Shown here piece by piece: positions 9,817 through 20,742 of a stretch of 64,000 bases of DNA; the first letter of the stretch is position 1, and each line of letters opens with the position of its first letter. Made by a program: the position numbers and the translations under genes. Source of the stretch: CAVWXT01 sp963759115 (lineage in GTDB: Bacteria; Planctomycetota; Planctomycetia; Pirellulales; Thermoguttaceae). The DNA lies in contig CAVWXT010000005.1 in NCBI GenBank assembly GCA_963759115.1, forward strand, positions 1,054,001-1,118,000. Direction: 5' to 3'. A model generated the notes under the pieces. The model was not told where the DNA came from. It worked only from the letters and a program-made list of their open reading frames with translations, and did no database searches.

Positions 9817-11436
9817 ATGAATCCGCGTTTGAGGGTGCCGTTCCTCGTTCTGTTGGCTATCGGTTTCTTGTCGCCGGCCGGAATGGCCCAGACCTACACC
9901 ACCACTTTCGACGGCGAGGAGAATCCGCTTTCCGAAGGCGGAAAATGGGTCCATAACGGCCTGGATTGGGCGACGATCGGCAAGAAGGACGGCCTTGCCT
10001 ACGGTACCCAGACGGGCACCAAGACGGGCCTTCAGAGGTATGATGATTCGTACGCGCACCTGACCGGATTTCCGCCGGATCAGGAGGCGTGGGGAGTTGT
10101 ACACATCGCGAAGCCCGATCCGCGCTGCCATCAGGAAGTCGAGATCCTCCTGCGCTGGACCAGCTCCGCCCATAGCACGAGCGGCTACGAGTGCTTCGGC
10201 CGATGCCTAAGCGATGGTTCCTCATACGTGCAGATTGTCCGGTGGGAGGGCCCGCTGGGCAAGTTCACTTATCTGGTCGACAAACAGGGCGCCGACTATG
10301 GCCTCAAAGATGGCGACACGCTCAAGGCGTCCATCGTCGGCAACCTCATCACCGTGTACGTCAACGGCGTTCAGAAGGCCCAGGTCAGAGACGACAAACA
10401 CAAGACGGGTAATCCCGGCATTGGCATCTTCCTGGAATGTGATAACGGTCGCGGCATCGGAACCGGACGGGACTTTGGTTTCAAGAGCTTTACCGCCAGG
10501 GCAATTACCAGCACTGGCGAAAAGACGGCTGTAACGGAATCGGCTGGGGCGGCGGCCACGACGGCGGCCGGCAATCCCCTCGTCGTTGATCTGTGGCCGG
10601 GCGCCGCTCCCGACGAGCCCGGCAACATCGGCCCGGAGAAGGTTGTCATGTCGCCGAAGCTGACCCGGAGGCAGGTCGAGGTCACCGAGTCGACCAGAAT
10701 GGTGACCAACGTCACGAAGCCGACCATCACGATCTATCGGCCCGCGAAGGACAAGGACACCGGAACGGCCGTATTGATCTGTCCGGGCGGGGGCTACTGG
10801 AACCTCTACTGGCAACTGGAAGGCGAGGAAGTGGCCACCTGGCTGAATTCGCTGGGCGTAACCGGCATCATCCTCAAGTACCGGGTGCCGCGGCGGCCCG
10901 ATGACGTCCAAGGCGAGCCCGCCCGACGACCCATGCAGGACGCCCAGCGGGCCGTCAGCCTGGTGCGGAGCCGGGCCAGGGAGTGGGGCATCGACCCGAA
11001 ACGAATCGGCATGGCCGGTTTCTCGGCGGGCGGCCATCTGGTCATCGCCACGGCCACCAACTTTGAGAAACGGACCTACACGCCGATCGACGAGGTGGAC
11101 AAGATCAGTTGCCGGCCCGATTTTGGCATTATGGCCTACTCCGGTTACTTGAAGCCCAAGGACAAGGATGAGCTTTCGCCCGGCCTGCACATCCCCAGCG
11201 ACACGCCGCCGGTGTTCCTCGTACACGGCAGTGCCGACGTCGTCAGCCCCGTCGAGCACAGCGTGGTGATGTACCTGGCGTTGAAGCGGGCGGGGATTCC
11301 GGCGGAACTGCACACCTATGCTACCGCCGCCCACGACTTCGGCGTCCGTCCCAGCGACCGTCCCTGCTCGACCTGGACGCAGGATTGCGCCAATTGGATG
11401 CGCTACCAAGGGTTTCTAAAGCCCGCCAACAAGTAA
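9817..11436 (+). CDS. Secreted esterase with N-terminal lectin-like domain
   Basis: 539 residues, unbroken. Residues 1-25 are a signal peptide ending PAGMAQ. Residues about 26-235 resemble a concanavalin-like sandwich (FDGEENPLSEGGKWVHNGLD to DFGFKSFTARAI). From about 255 follows an alpha/beta hydrolase of the BD-FAE/acetyl-esterase type: VLICPGGGYWNLYWQLEGEE (oxyanion region), IGMAGFSAGGHLVIATATNF (nucleophile Ser in GFSAGG), VFLVHGSADVVSPVEHS (acid Asp) and ATAAHDFGVRP (His). Such enzymes remove acetyl or feruloyl groups from plant or algal polysaccharides. ATG 9817 follows AAGGAG. It is likely the first gene of a secreted carbohydrate locus. Confidence 0.85.
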   Translation: MNPRLRVPFLVLLAIGFLSPAGMAQTYTTTFDGEENPLSEGGKWVHNGLDWATIGKKDGLAYGTQTGTKTGLQRYDDSYAHLTGFPPDQEAWGVVHIAKPDPRCHQEVEILLRWTSSAHSTSGYECFGRCLSDGSSYVQIVRWEGPLGKFTYLVDKQGADYGLKDGDTLKASIVGNLITVYVNGVQKAQVRDDKHKTGNPGIGIFLECDNGRGIGTGRDFGFKSFTARAITSTGEKTAVTESAGAAATTAAGNPLVVDLWPGAAPDEPGNIGPEKVVMSPKLTRRQVEVTESTRMVTNVTKPTITIYRPAKDKDTGTAVLICPGGGYWNLYWQLEGEEVATWLNSLGVTGIILKYRVPRRPDDVQGEPARRPMQDAQRAVSLVRSRAREWGIDPKRIGMAGFSAGGHLVIATATNFEKRTYTPIDEVDKISCRPDFGIMAYSGYLKPKDKDELSPGLHIPSDTPPVFLVHGSADVVSPVEHSVVMYLALKRAGIPAELHTYATAAHDFGVRPSDRPCSTWTQDCANWMRYQGFLKPANK

Positions 11437-11455
11437 CTTCGTCGATTGGGGCCAA

Positions 11456-11509
11456 AGGGGACAGTCCCATTTTTGTGGCGTCCTGCCACAAAAATCGGGA
11501 CAGTCCCCC
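11456..11509. repeat. Palindrome between the esterase and CBM9 genes
   Basis: GGGGACAGTCCCATTTTTGT followed by GGC pairs with GCCACAAAAATCGGGACAGT followed by CCCC on the right, around a 5-base loop, giving arms of about 23 bases with one bulge and one mismatch. It lies 20 bases after the esterase stop. It may serve as a bidirectional terminator, but the GGGGACAGTCCC core looks like a dispersed repeat. Confidence 0.7.
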
Positions 11510-11571
11510 TGAACGGAGCAAACGGCGTGGTGGGCAGGAAAAGCACGCCCTTCGCAACGAGATTCCGCATC

Positions 11572-12526
11572 ATGCTGAAACATCCTTTGCGGACGGGGAC
11601 TTGCTGGCTCGCGATGCTCCTGTCGGCGTGCTGCGCCGTGGCCGCGGATTCCCGTGGCCCAGCAACGACACCCAGGTTGGTGGTGCCGTTCATGTCGGCG
11701 CCGATCCGCGTGGATGGTAAGCTGGATGAGCCTTGCTATCAAGTTCGGCCGCTTCTGGACACCTTCGTGGTTGCCGGCCAGCCGGACAAGCAACCCTCCA
11801 AGACCAAGGTCTGGCTGTTTTGGCAACGCGATCGGCTGATCTTCGCCTTTGAATGCCAACAGGCGGACATCGTGGCCGCCCCGCCGTCGTCGAACAAGCA
11901 CGACGTCGACAATCAGGACCGGGTCGAGCTTTACCTGTGGTCGGGCCGTCCTGACGACACCTACTATTGCATCGAAATCGCGGCGGGGGGCGCTGCACGA
12001 CTATGCGGCCCGGTTCCATCGCCGCTTTGATGACGGCTGGTCGGTGGAGGGCTTGGAATTCGCCTCCGCCCGGACCACGAAAGGATACTGCGTGGAAGGA
12101 ACCATCTCGCGGGCGGCCCTGGAAAAGATGGGATTCCGCCTCGAACCGGGCGCCGAGTGGCGGCTGGGACTATTCCGCGCCGACTTCTCGTCGCGCGAGG
12201 CCAACGGCGATCCGGCTTGGATTACGTGGGTCCACGCGAAAGGGCCGCAGCCCGATTTCCACGTGCCCGAGTCGTTCGGTATCTGCACTCTTGGGCCGGC
12301 GGCACAAGACGCGAGTAGCACGTCGATGCTGCCGATGGCCAGGGCGATAGCCTCGCACGCTGGTCCGGCCCCGCGTTCAACCACCGCGGCCGCAGGCTCA
12401 CTCTGCGGCAGCACGCCGGAGCGGCGCGCCGGGCCCAAATCGCTTCCAAGACTTCCAGGGAGAGAGATCGCCGTAGCGCCGTTGCTGGCGGAATTGCCCC
12501 GTCGCCATCGCCGCCCCCCCACTTGA
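11572..12526 (+). CDS. Secreted CBM9-like carbohydrate-binding protein
   Basis: The signal peptide is MLKHPLRTGTCWLAMLLSAC followed by CAVAAD. The mature part matches the CBM9/DOMON-like sugar-binding fold: IRVDGKLDEPCYQVRPLLDT, VWLFWQRDRLIFAFECQQAD, DRVELYLWSGRPDDTYYCIE, then, after one break in a G-run near 11990, VEGTISRAALEKMGFRLEPG and WITWVHAKGPQPDFHVPESF. The last 70 codons look unstructured and the real stop may differ. A cysteine at the signal cleavage region (LLSACCA) could mean a lipoprotein. It probably holds polysaccharide for the flanking enzymes. Confidence 0.7.
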
Positions 12527-12632
12527 GCCAAGCAGCGCTTGCGTGGGGTTAGGCTGCTTTGTTAGAATTGGTGCTGAACTATTGGGACCGTCTCCGGAAC
12601 AACCGGGTCTCAAGAATCAGGAGGGAACAGTC

Positions 12633-15600
12633 ATGCTGATGCTGCGCTTGTCAGGCGTCTGTTTGGGTTCGCTCATCCTGGTGGCGGCGCTATTGGCGAC
12701 GCCGGCCGTCGCGGCGCCGGAGCAGGTGCAGACGCTGTTCACGGCCGACGCCAACACCACGGCGTTGTACCTATTCAAGGAAGGCACGGGCACGACCACC
12801 GCGCATGAAACGGTGCAGACGTCGCCGCAGCCGCTAAACGGCACGTTGTACGGCGCCAACTGGGCCGTGGGGCGCAACGGCTATGCCGTGGCGACCGATG
12901 CCGGCTACATGACCATTCCGGACAACGCCGCACAGCGCCCAGCGAGCGCGATTACTGTCGAGGCCTGGGTTAAGCTGAGCCAGCCCGGAGGCGACTTGAT
13001 CGTCAAGGAAGGGGCCTACTTCCTCCGCCTGGGCAGCACCATCACCCTGTACCTGGCCGTGGGCAGTTCCAGTTGGACCACGATCAGCGGGACTCTGCCC
13101 GTGCCGACGGGCCAATGGACCCATCTGGCCATCACCTTTGATTCCACCACCCATATTGCTTCGATCTACATCAACGGCGTCCTCGATACGGCAAAGACGT
13201 GCGGCACGGGCACGCTGAACCAGGGGACGTCGTCGACGTGGATCGGCCGGAACGACTATAATTCGGGCAGCGTGGTCTACGGCAAGATCGACTCATTCCG
13301 CGTTTCCAAAATTGCCCGCCAATTTCTCCCGCTCTATTCCCCGGGTCCCGGGGCGCCGACCCCGCCGGGCAATCTCGTGCCCAACGGCGATTTCGAGATG
13401 GGGCTGACCGGCTGGCGCGGGGATAATTACGGAGACGTCAATCTGATGTGGGAAGCGGCGGGCGGCGCGGCCAGCGGCCAAAAATGCCTGCACACCCTGA
13501 CCAGCACCGGACCGACTTTGCGGCGCTTCTCGTGCCGGGCAGTCCGTCGGGCGTGTATTCGCGGCCCATTCCCGCACACCCCGGCAGAAAATACACGCTC
13601 TCGCTGCAATTGAAGTCGGTCGGCGCCACCATCTGGCCACGAATCGAAGTCGACGCGCTCGGGGCAAATATCAGCACGATATCTCCCTTCCCCAAATACC
13701 CCGGGGCAACGAGTTCGTGGTCGCAGTTCATCCAAACGTTCACGCTTCCCAGCAACTTCACGGCGCCAAACATGTGCGTCCATATCGGCTACCCGTCCTC
13801 AGGTGATCTTTATGTCGATGACGTGCGACTGATGGTCGGCGACTCGACGACCTATCTGGCGCTCAAGGACAAGATCAGCGTCGGCCCGGCGGGGGCCTTG
13901 GCGGCCGGCAACCTCTTCTTCTCGGGCGTTGCCTCACCGGTAACGATGAACATCGTCAACACGGACACCGTCGCCCACACCGTTACCGTGCAGCCGACGA
14001 TCGTGGACTGGGAGGGCAATCGGGTTCCGCTGGGGCCCTCGCTGGGCTCGTTCAGCGTGCCTGCCGGCGGTGTGAAGACGGCGACGTATAACGTCGATAC
14101 CAGCCGGCGAGGAACCTTCCGGCTCGGTTTCGACCTCACCTCGGAGAACCAAACCTGGCATCAACTCGGCGAGGTCCAGTACGCCGTGATCAAGAATCTG
14201 CAAGGCGTCGGAAATGCAGACACTTCCATGTTCGCGATGAACATGCACATGGAGCGCGAGCCGGCGGCCCACCTCGCCCGTGAAACCCAGGTGCTCTCGC
14301 AGTGCGGCGTCAAGTGGATCCGCGCCTGGTGGGGTTGGGGCATGTGCGAGAAAACCCAGGGGACCTTCGACTTCACCGAATTCGACCGGCAGTTCAATGT
14401 GATCAACGGCGCCCAGATGAACGCCATGTGCTGCCTCTTGCGCTATTACCCGCAGTACGAACAGTCCTGGGCCGGTTCCTTGAGCACCATCCAGCAACCG
14501 CCCCTGCCCAGCATGATGGGCGAATGGGGCACTTTCTGCGGCAAGACCGCCCAACACTTCGCCGGACAGGTCAAGGCCTACGAGATTTGGAACGAGCCGA
14601 CCACCGACAACAACGGCGCGATCACGGCCGCGATCTACACGCAAATTCTGAACGCGGCCGCCAACGGCAACACCACCGCCGTCCCCCCGACGCCGGGCAT
14701 CCGCTTGGGCGATCCCAGCGCCCAGATCGTCGCCTTCGCTGGCGTGGCCAACAGCTTCATCTCGTCGGTGCTGGCCGCGGGCACGGCGCCCGTAATCGAC
14801 GTGGCGAGCGAACACTCCTACGGTCAGATGACCACGCCCGAGGCGAGCTATCCCGCGACGCTCACCGCCATCAAGAACACCATGTCGGCGGGCGGCGCCG
14901 GCGGCAGGCCGATTTGGGATTCGGAGCAAGGGCTCGTCGGAGACGACGACGGCTACACGCTGCCGAGCAACTCCGAGGTGGACGTCGCCCAGCTTTACAC
15001 GCGGGACGTCGTTTCGGCCAACTCTCAAGGAAGCCAGAAGTACTTCTTGTTCTGCGCCGACGTAACCCCGACGTATGGGATGTCGGTGTTCTTCGGCAAC
15101 TACGTCCCTCGCCCCCGCCTGGCGGCGTTGAATGCCTGCGCTTCGTTCATCGACGGCATGCCGTACCAGAAGTCGTACACCCCCACCGGCACGAACACGT
15201 ACGCGCACCTTTTCAAGGGAACCAGCGCGGCGACGTGCGTGGTTTGGAACACGTGCTCGGGGATGACTTTGACTCTGGCAATCGCGCCGGGCAAGATCCA
15301 GGCCTACGACACGATGGGCAACTCCCTGCCCGTGGGTTCCACCAACGGCGGCGCGGCGTCGACGGTCAAGATTGCGGTGGAACGCCCGGCATTTATTCAG
15401 TGCGCCGTGGGCGACTATAACACGTTGGACACGGCCCTGACGGGAATGCAGGTGACGGGCTTGTCTCCGGTCAGCGTCGTGGCCACTCCGGTCGTCGGCG
15501 GTGTGCAAGTGACGTTGACCGGCGTCTCGCAGGCCGCGGTGGACGGAATTGTCAGCCTGATTCCGGCGGCGACCCCGACGCCGGCAGGCTGGCCCGCGGC

Positions 15601-15742
15601 CCAACACTTCCAGTCGCTGGCGTTGGGCAAGAGCGTGAGCTTTCGCTTCGCGCTGCCCAGCAAGGCAGCCGTCAAGTCGGTGCAAGTGGTCGCCGGCAAT
15701 CTGCGGCTGGCAACCTTCACGTTTCCCTACAGCGGCCGGTAG
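12633..15742 (+). CDS. Secreted LamG/CBM glycoside hydrolase, clan GH-A-like
   Basis: About 1,036 residues once a single break at 13510 is bridged (a missing wobble base in a Gly codon). Order: signal peptide (residues 1-28), LamG domain (ALYLFKEGTGTTTAHETVQT to FRVSKIARQF), a CBM4/9-type domain (NLVPNGDFEMGLTGW to GDLYVDDVRLMVG), an Ig-like linker, then a TIM-barrel glycosidase (LSQCGVKWIRAWWGWGMCEK onward). YEIWNEPTTDNN carries the expected acid/base Glu and GRPIWDSEQGLVGD the expected nucleophile Glu. The substrate is unknown; the layout resembles GH39/GH5-related enzymes. It is co-directional with the esterase and CBM9 genes. Confidence 0.8.
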
Positions 15743-15817
15743 GGCTTGTAGAGAATCAGCGACGCAACTCGGTAGGACGGATTTCCCAATCCGTCCCTGG
15801 GCGAATCAGGAAATTCG

Positions 15818-15934
15818 GGCATGGTTCATACCTGGGTGGCACGCCCTGAGGAACGAAGGGCGTGGTCGGCGGGTCGCCACGCCCTTCGTTCCTCAGGGCG
15901 TGCCACCCAAATGCGTTAGAAAATGAACCGTGCC
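15818..15934. repeat. Palindromic MITE-like element R1, copy 1
   Basis: Outer inverted ends GGCATGGTTCAT / ATGAACCGTGCC enclose a near-perfect 31-base inverted repeat (GGTGGCACGCCCTGAGGAAC then GAAGGGCGTGG) around an 11-base loop. A second copy at 25867-25983 is in opposite orientation and shares the arms, loop and outer ends. It sits between two convergent genes. Confidence 0.9.
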
Positions 15935-15988
15935 GAAATCCGTCCTAGGTTGGGACGGGCGACGGGTGCAACGCCCGAAGCCGCCAAG

Positions 15989-16875
15989 TCACTTCTGCAC
16001 GATCGCTGCCTTGACGGGCAGCAACGACGGGGGCTCGTTGTCCGCGGCATTCAGGCCCGTGGCGAACTGCAGCTCGTTCATCGTCCGCTCGGTGTCGACC
16101 ATGCTCGAGGCCACGTGGTCCACCTCGCTGGTGATGAACTCCGGCTCCTGGCGGTTGACGGCCATCTCGCTCAGCGAGCGGATCTTGTTCTCCAGGCGGT
16201 CGATCTCCAGGTCGATGAGCTGGTAGTTCTCGTGGGCCTTGTTCAGGTTGGCCAGCCGGCTGCGGCTGGTCTCCAGGTTGTCCTCGCAGCGCCGCGCGGA
16301 CCCGCTGGCGGCGCGGGTCCTGGTCGTCGGCCGGCAGTTGGTCGATCTGCTTCTGCGAGCTTGTCGATGTTCTTCTGGATCTGCTCGGCGCTGGTCTTCT
16401 GCAGGAACTGCGACAGGGCGTACTGCGTGTAGAGCAGGCGCAAATGGATCCACAGCAGCCGATCCAGGCCGGTCACCTGGAACTGGTCCAGGGGCACGTC
16501 GACGGCGCCCATGCCCGGACGTTTCAAGTCCAGCGGCGATCTGCCGCAGTTCCAGGCACTGGGCTCGGAGGCGTTTGGAAACGCTGCAGCAGATTCCGCG
16601 CGGCAGGCGTGCGGAGGATGTGGTCGCACGGTCTGCTGGCTGGCCTGCGAGCTTTCGGCCCGCGGCCGATCTTGGCCTCCTGGGCATCGACGTAGCTCTG
16701 GAACTTGGGATGGCTTCCCAGCAGGCCGATGTAGGCGATTTCGCCGGCCAGCACGAGCGGCAGGAGCACGTCGGCATAGCCGCTCAAGCAGCGCGAACGA
16801 CCGATGCCGCCGCCGAAGGCCAGCAGGTTCCAGTGATTCAGAAAGCGCCGCTTTCAGGTACTTGCCCAAATGCAT
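15989..16875 (-). CDS. Membrane-associated coiled-coil protein of the ABC/PspA cluster
   Basis: Several breaks affect the first half. The clear parts are ADVLLPLVLAGEIAYIGLLG (hydrophobic), HPKFQSYVDAQEAKIGR, DRLLWIHLRLLYTQYALSQF, KTSAEQIQKNIDKL, and the long helical C-terminus NLETSRSRLANLNKAHENYQ, IDRLENKIRSLSEMAVNRQ, SEVDHVASSMVDTERTMNEL. It is predicted to be a cytoplasmic or membrane-peripheral coiled coil of about 295 residues. I do not recognise a family. It starts 3 bases after the ABC ATPase stop, so it is the last gene of the cluster. Its coiled coil could act together with the PspA encoded at the other end. Confidence 0.65.
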
Positions 16876-16878
16876 GCG

Positions 16879-17808
16879 CTATCTAGCTTCCCGCGGCTGC
16901 CCTTGCTTTTCCAGGCGCGTGATCAGGTCGCGGATGTGGTCCACCGTCTCCTGGAAGCGGGGCTCGCGCTGCATGAGCCGGGCCGGGCGGTCGGCCGGCT
17001 CGACTTCCAACTCCTGCAGGATCGTGCCCGGCGAGCGCCCCATCACGTACACCCGGTCGCCCAGGAACACCGCCTCCTCGATGGAATGGGTCACGAAGAA
17101 CACGGTGGCCTGCGCCTCCCGCCACAGCGAGACCAGCAGGTCCTGCATGTCCATGCGGGTCTGCGGGTCGAGGGCGCCGAACGGCTCGTCCATGAGGATG
17201 ATCCGCGGCCGGAGGATCAGCGTCCGGGCGATGGCCACCCGCTGCCGCATGCCGCCGGAAAGCTCGTGCGGATACTTGTCGGCGTCGGTCGCCACGTTCA
17301 GGCCCACGTGCTCGATCCACTCGCGGCCGAGCTCTTCGCGCTGCCGCGCGGCGCACGCCCTGGCACTCCAGGCCGAAGGTGATGTTCTCCAGCACCGTGC
17401 GGTGGTCGAAGCTGGTGTAGTCCTGGAAGACCATGCCGCGGTCGGCGCCCGGGCCGACGACCGGCGACGCCTTGCACCAGCACTTCGCCGGCGGTGGGCG
17501 GATGCTGCGGCGGCAGGCCGGCGATCAGCCGCAGGATCGTGCTCTTGCCGCAGCCGCTGGGGCCGAGGACGCAGACGAATTCGCCCTTGTTCGGCAGGTC
17601 CTCGACGAAGAAGCTGACGTCGCGGATCGCCGTGTACTCGTTCGGCAGGCCGGCGTTGTAGGTCTTCGTCACGTTGCGGAACTCGACGACGCGCGGCAGG
17701 CCGAGCTCCTTCGGCTTGCGGAAGCGATCGACGACCTGGCCCATGCCGACGGGCGTGGGGGCCGCGGCGGGCTGCGATCCGAGCGGAGTTGGCGTGCTCG
17801 GCGTTCAT
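16879..17808 (-). CDS. ABC transporter ATPase (nitrate/taurine type)
   Basis: Repaired across breaks near 17350, 17470 and 17740. Motifs: VVEFRNVTKTYNAGLPNEYT, FVCVLGPSGCGKSTILRLIA (Walker A), MVFQDYTSFDHRTVLENITF (Q-loop), YPHELSGGMRQRVAIARTLI (ABC signature), LRPRIILMDEPFGALDPQTR (Walker B and D-loop) and ATVFFVTHSIEEAVFLGDRV (H-loop). This is the SsuB/TauB/NrtD group. It overlaps the permease stop by 4 bases (ATGA), so the two are translationally coupled. A roughly 35-residue N-terminal extension precedes the ABC domain. Confidence 0.9.
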   Translation of the reverse strand: MNAEHANSARIAARRGPHARRHGPGRRSLPQAEGARPAARRRVPQRDEDLQRRPAERVHGDPRRQLLRRGPAEQGRIRLRPRPQRLRQEHDPAADRRPAAAASAHRRRSAGARRRRSSARAPTAAWSSRTTPASTTARCWRTSPSAWSARACAARQREELGREWIEHVGLNVATDADKYPHELSGGMRQRVAIARTLILRPRIILMDEPFGALDPQTRMDMQDLLVSLWREAQATVFFVTHSIEEAVFLGDRVYVMGRSPGTILQELEVEPADRPARLMQREPRFQETVDHIRDLITRLEKQGQPREAR

Positions 17809-18915
17809 GGTTCGCTTCCTCCGCGCGGCGGCGTCTTGCGTCGGCGGGCCTTGCCGCCTGCGCAACGGACGCCGCGGCGACGTCCGCCGGCTTGCAAGAA
17901 GAGCGACTTGAAGTCTTCCCACGCCCGCAGCATCGCCCTCACGCCGCGGTGCAGCAGGCCGTCGCCGCCGTACTGGTACGGGAACAACTGCCGCTGCACC
18001 CAGAACAGCAGGCGGTCGATCGCCAGGGCCACCAGCGGAATGAGCATCAGCACCAGGAGGATGTAGGTGCGGTGGCCGCCGCGGCTCTGGCCGAAGTTGA
18101 TGATGCTGCCCAGGCCGCCCGCCTCTTGCCGTCTGGATCACCTCGGCCAGCATGATGTAGCCGAAGGCCAGCCCGAACAACAGCCGCAGCGAATTGAAGA
18201 TGCTCGGCATGGCCAGCGGGACCAGCACCTTGAGGATGATCTGCCGGCGCGCTGGCGCCCAGCGTGTAGGCGGTATCGACGTAGCGGCTGCTGACGTCGG
18301 CGATGGCCGTGGCCGTGTCCATGACGATGAACGCCACGCAGGCGATGAAGATGAACATGATCTTCTGGAACTCGCCGATGCCGAACAGCGACAGCGTCAG
18401 CGGGAATCACGGCCGCCACGGGGATGTTGCGGCCGACGATCATCAGCGGGGCGAAGAAGGCGTTGACGCGGCGGAAACAGCCGCAGAGCACGCCCAGCGG
18501 GATGCCCACCAGCGCCGCCAGCCCAAAGCCCAGCACGACCCGCTTCAGGCTGACCAGCGTGTTGCGCGTCAGGGCGTGCTCGAACCAGAGGCTACTGGAA
18601 ATCGCCGAACGTCTCGGCGGGGCTGGGCAGCACCGCCGGGCCCAGACAGCCGCTCTTCGGCACTCGCGCCGCGCGGTGAGCCACCACCACACTCCGCCGC
18701 AGAGCGCCGAGGCAACAGACGCCCAGAAATGCGGCCTGCCACAGCGGAGATCTCGCCGCGCAGCACGGAAAGCCGTTGCGGCGCGGATCGGCGGCGCGGC
18801 CGGAGGCAGGGCCGCGGCCAGGTCGGAACGCGGGCCGCCAGGCTCCGGCGGGCCGCACGATCTTGCCCGGCGGCGCCGCCGGCTTCTGCGTTGCACTGTC
18901 GGTCGGCTCGGTCAT
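17805..18915 (-). CDS. ABC transporter permease (SsuC/TauC type)
   Basis: The repaired protein has a proline-rich cytoplasmic N-terminus of about 50 residues, a first membrane helix (LWQAAFLGVCCLGAL) and the BPD permease domain: TRNTLVSLKRVVLGFGLAAL, VNAFFAPLMIVGRNIPVAAV, FIFIACVAFIVMDTATAIAD and the EAA loop DTAYTLGASARRQIILKVLV followed by PLAMPSIFNSLRLLFGLAFG. Frame breaks fall near 18594, 18405, 18250 and 18130. It starts 12 bases after the substrate-binding gene and its TGA overlaps the ATPase start. Confidence 0.85.
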
Positions 18916-18926
18916 CGTCGGAGGCT

Positions 18927-20698
18927 CTATTGCTTCTCGGCCGGATAGACCTTGATCTCCACGCGGCGGTTCTTCGCCTGGTCGAAGGGATTCTTCGGGA
19001 TCGGCCGGCCGGTCCCAGCCCAGGCCGTCGACCATCAGCCGGTTCGGCTCGAACTTGTACTTCTGCACCAGGGCCTCTTTGACCGCGTTGGCGCGATTCA
19101 TCGAGAGTTCCTTGACCACCTCGACGGGCACCTGGCCGCGCATCGAGCTGTCGGTGTGGCCTTCGATGATCGACCCGGGCGGCGCCGAACTGGCCGACCA
19201 GCTTGGCGACGCCTTCCAGCACGTTGTCCACGTTCGGGTCGTAGAGTTCCTCGACCTCCTTGCCGTCGACCTTGCGGGTGATCTTCTTGTGCAGGTCCCA
19301 GTCGTTCGGGAAGAAGTGGATGACCACGGTGTTGGTGAGGATCTCGTCCGATTCGGCGCGGATTTCGCCCACCGTCTTCGGCGCCAACTGCGATCTGGTA
19401 TTCGTCCCGCTGCGACTTGTACTTCTCCTCGCTGCCCAGCTTCTGGATGACCGAGAAGTCCATGACCTGGTCGAAGCGGACGGGCGGGTTCTGGATGGTG
19501 CCGATCTGGCGGTAGAGGTAATACGACTGCCGCCAGATGCGCTCGAAGTTGGTGGGATTGTTCTGGTTGAGGAAGAACTGGTAGTTCTCGGCCCAGTTGG
19601 TGTTGTGGGCGTCGCCGAACATGCTCAGCGCGTCGTCGGCGGGGATGTTGTAGCCGGCGGCCATCAGCTTGGCGCAGGCGTGCTTTCTGGTCCGGGCTTC
19701 TTCAGTTCTTCCATGGCGTCGAAGATGCCGCGGACCAGGCCCTCGATGATGCCGGGATGGTCCTTGGCGAAGTCGGCCCGGGCGAACCAGACGTCGGCGA
19801 TCAGCTTGTTGGCCGTCTGCGTGGTGACCAGCATGCGGTTGCCCTTGGCCTTGGCCAGGTTGTAGATGTCGGGCGACCAGGAGACGGCGCCGGCGATGTC
19901 CTTGTCGGCGGCGAACGCGGCGGCCGCCTCGAAGGCCGTGTTCGTGTAGATCATGTTCACTTCCGAAGGCTGCACGCCGCCGGCCACCAGCATGTTCAGG
20001 GCGAAGTACTGCGAGGGCGAGTTCTGCGCCAGCACGAGCTTCTTGTCGCGCAGGTCGGCCACGGTCTTGATGTCCTCGCGGACCACGATGCCGTCGCCGC
20101 CGTTGGACCAGTCGATCTGCTGGTAGATGCGGGGCATGACGCGGCTGTCCTTGGGCTTGCCCGTCTTGTCGACCATCGCCGTCGACGAACAGCGGCACCA
20201 TGTCCAGCGTGCCCCAGCCGATGTGGACCTGGCCGGCGGCGTAGGCGTCGATCATCGCGGCCGGGTCGTCGATCAGCACCAGCTCGACGCGGAACTCCTC
20301 GCCGTCGGGCGTCTTCCAGACCTTGCCCGGCTTGAAGCCGTTGTTGGCCAGGATGATCGGCCCCCAGCCCGCCCAGACGTTCAGGGCGAACCGCACGGTG
20401 TTGTTTTCCATGCGGCTTGTAGGCCGAGGTGCCCTTGATCTCCGGCAGGCGCTCGGCCGGCTTGAAGTTGTATTCCTTGACGGTGGTGACCGGCGGCGCG
20501 GCGTCGCCGGCCTCGGCCTTCTGGCCCGACTGCTGGCCGGCCGGGTGTCTGGCCCAGTTGGCCGGGATCGATCTTGCCCGTGGCTTGCGTCTTGCCCGCG
20601 GGCGCGAAGATGTCGGCCCGGAAGACGGCAAACGCCACCAGGCCGACCACGACCAGCGCCAACACCACGTAAAACGGGGCTTTCGGTTGTCCTGCCAT
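18927..20698 (-). CDS. ABC substrate-binding protein fused to an OmpA peptidoglycan-binding domain
   Basis: About 590 residues. The N-terminus MAGQPKAPFYVVLALVVVGL is a membrane anchor, not a cleaved signal with lipobox. Residues about 90-420 form an NMT1/SsuA-like binding domain (RFALNVWAGWGPIILANNGF, VELVLIDDPAAMIDAYAAGQ, LRDKKLVLAQNSPSQYFALN, EAAAAFAADKDIAGAVSWSP, DVWFARADFAKDHPGIIEGL). The last 150 residues are OmpA-like: TVVIHFFPNDWDL, IIEGHTDSS, KELSMNRANAVKEALVQKYK, FEPNRLMVDGLGWDRP, NRRVEIKVYP. Frame breaks at 20412, 20182, 19680, 19400 and 19171 are doubled wobble bases. The OmpA part should tie the binding protein to peptidoglycan, which is unusual for this transporter class. Confidence 0.85.
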
Positions 20699-20742
20699 CG
20701 ACTCTCTCCTTTGTTGATTTGTGGCTTACGTTAGCGATCATC

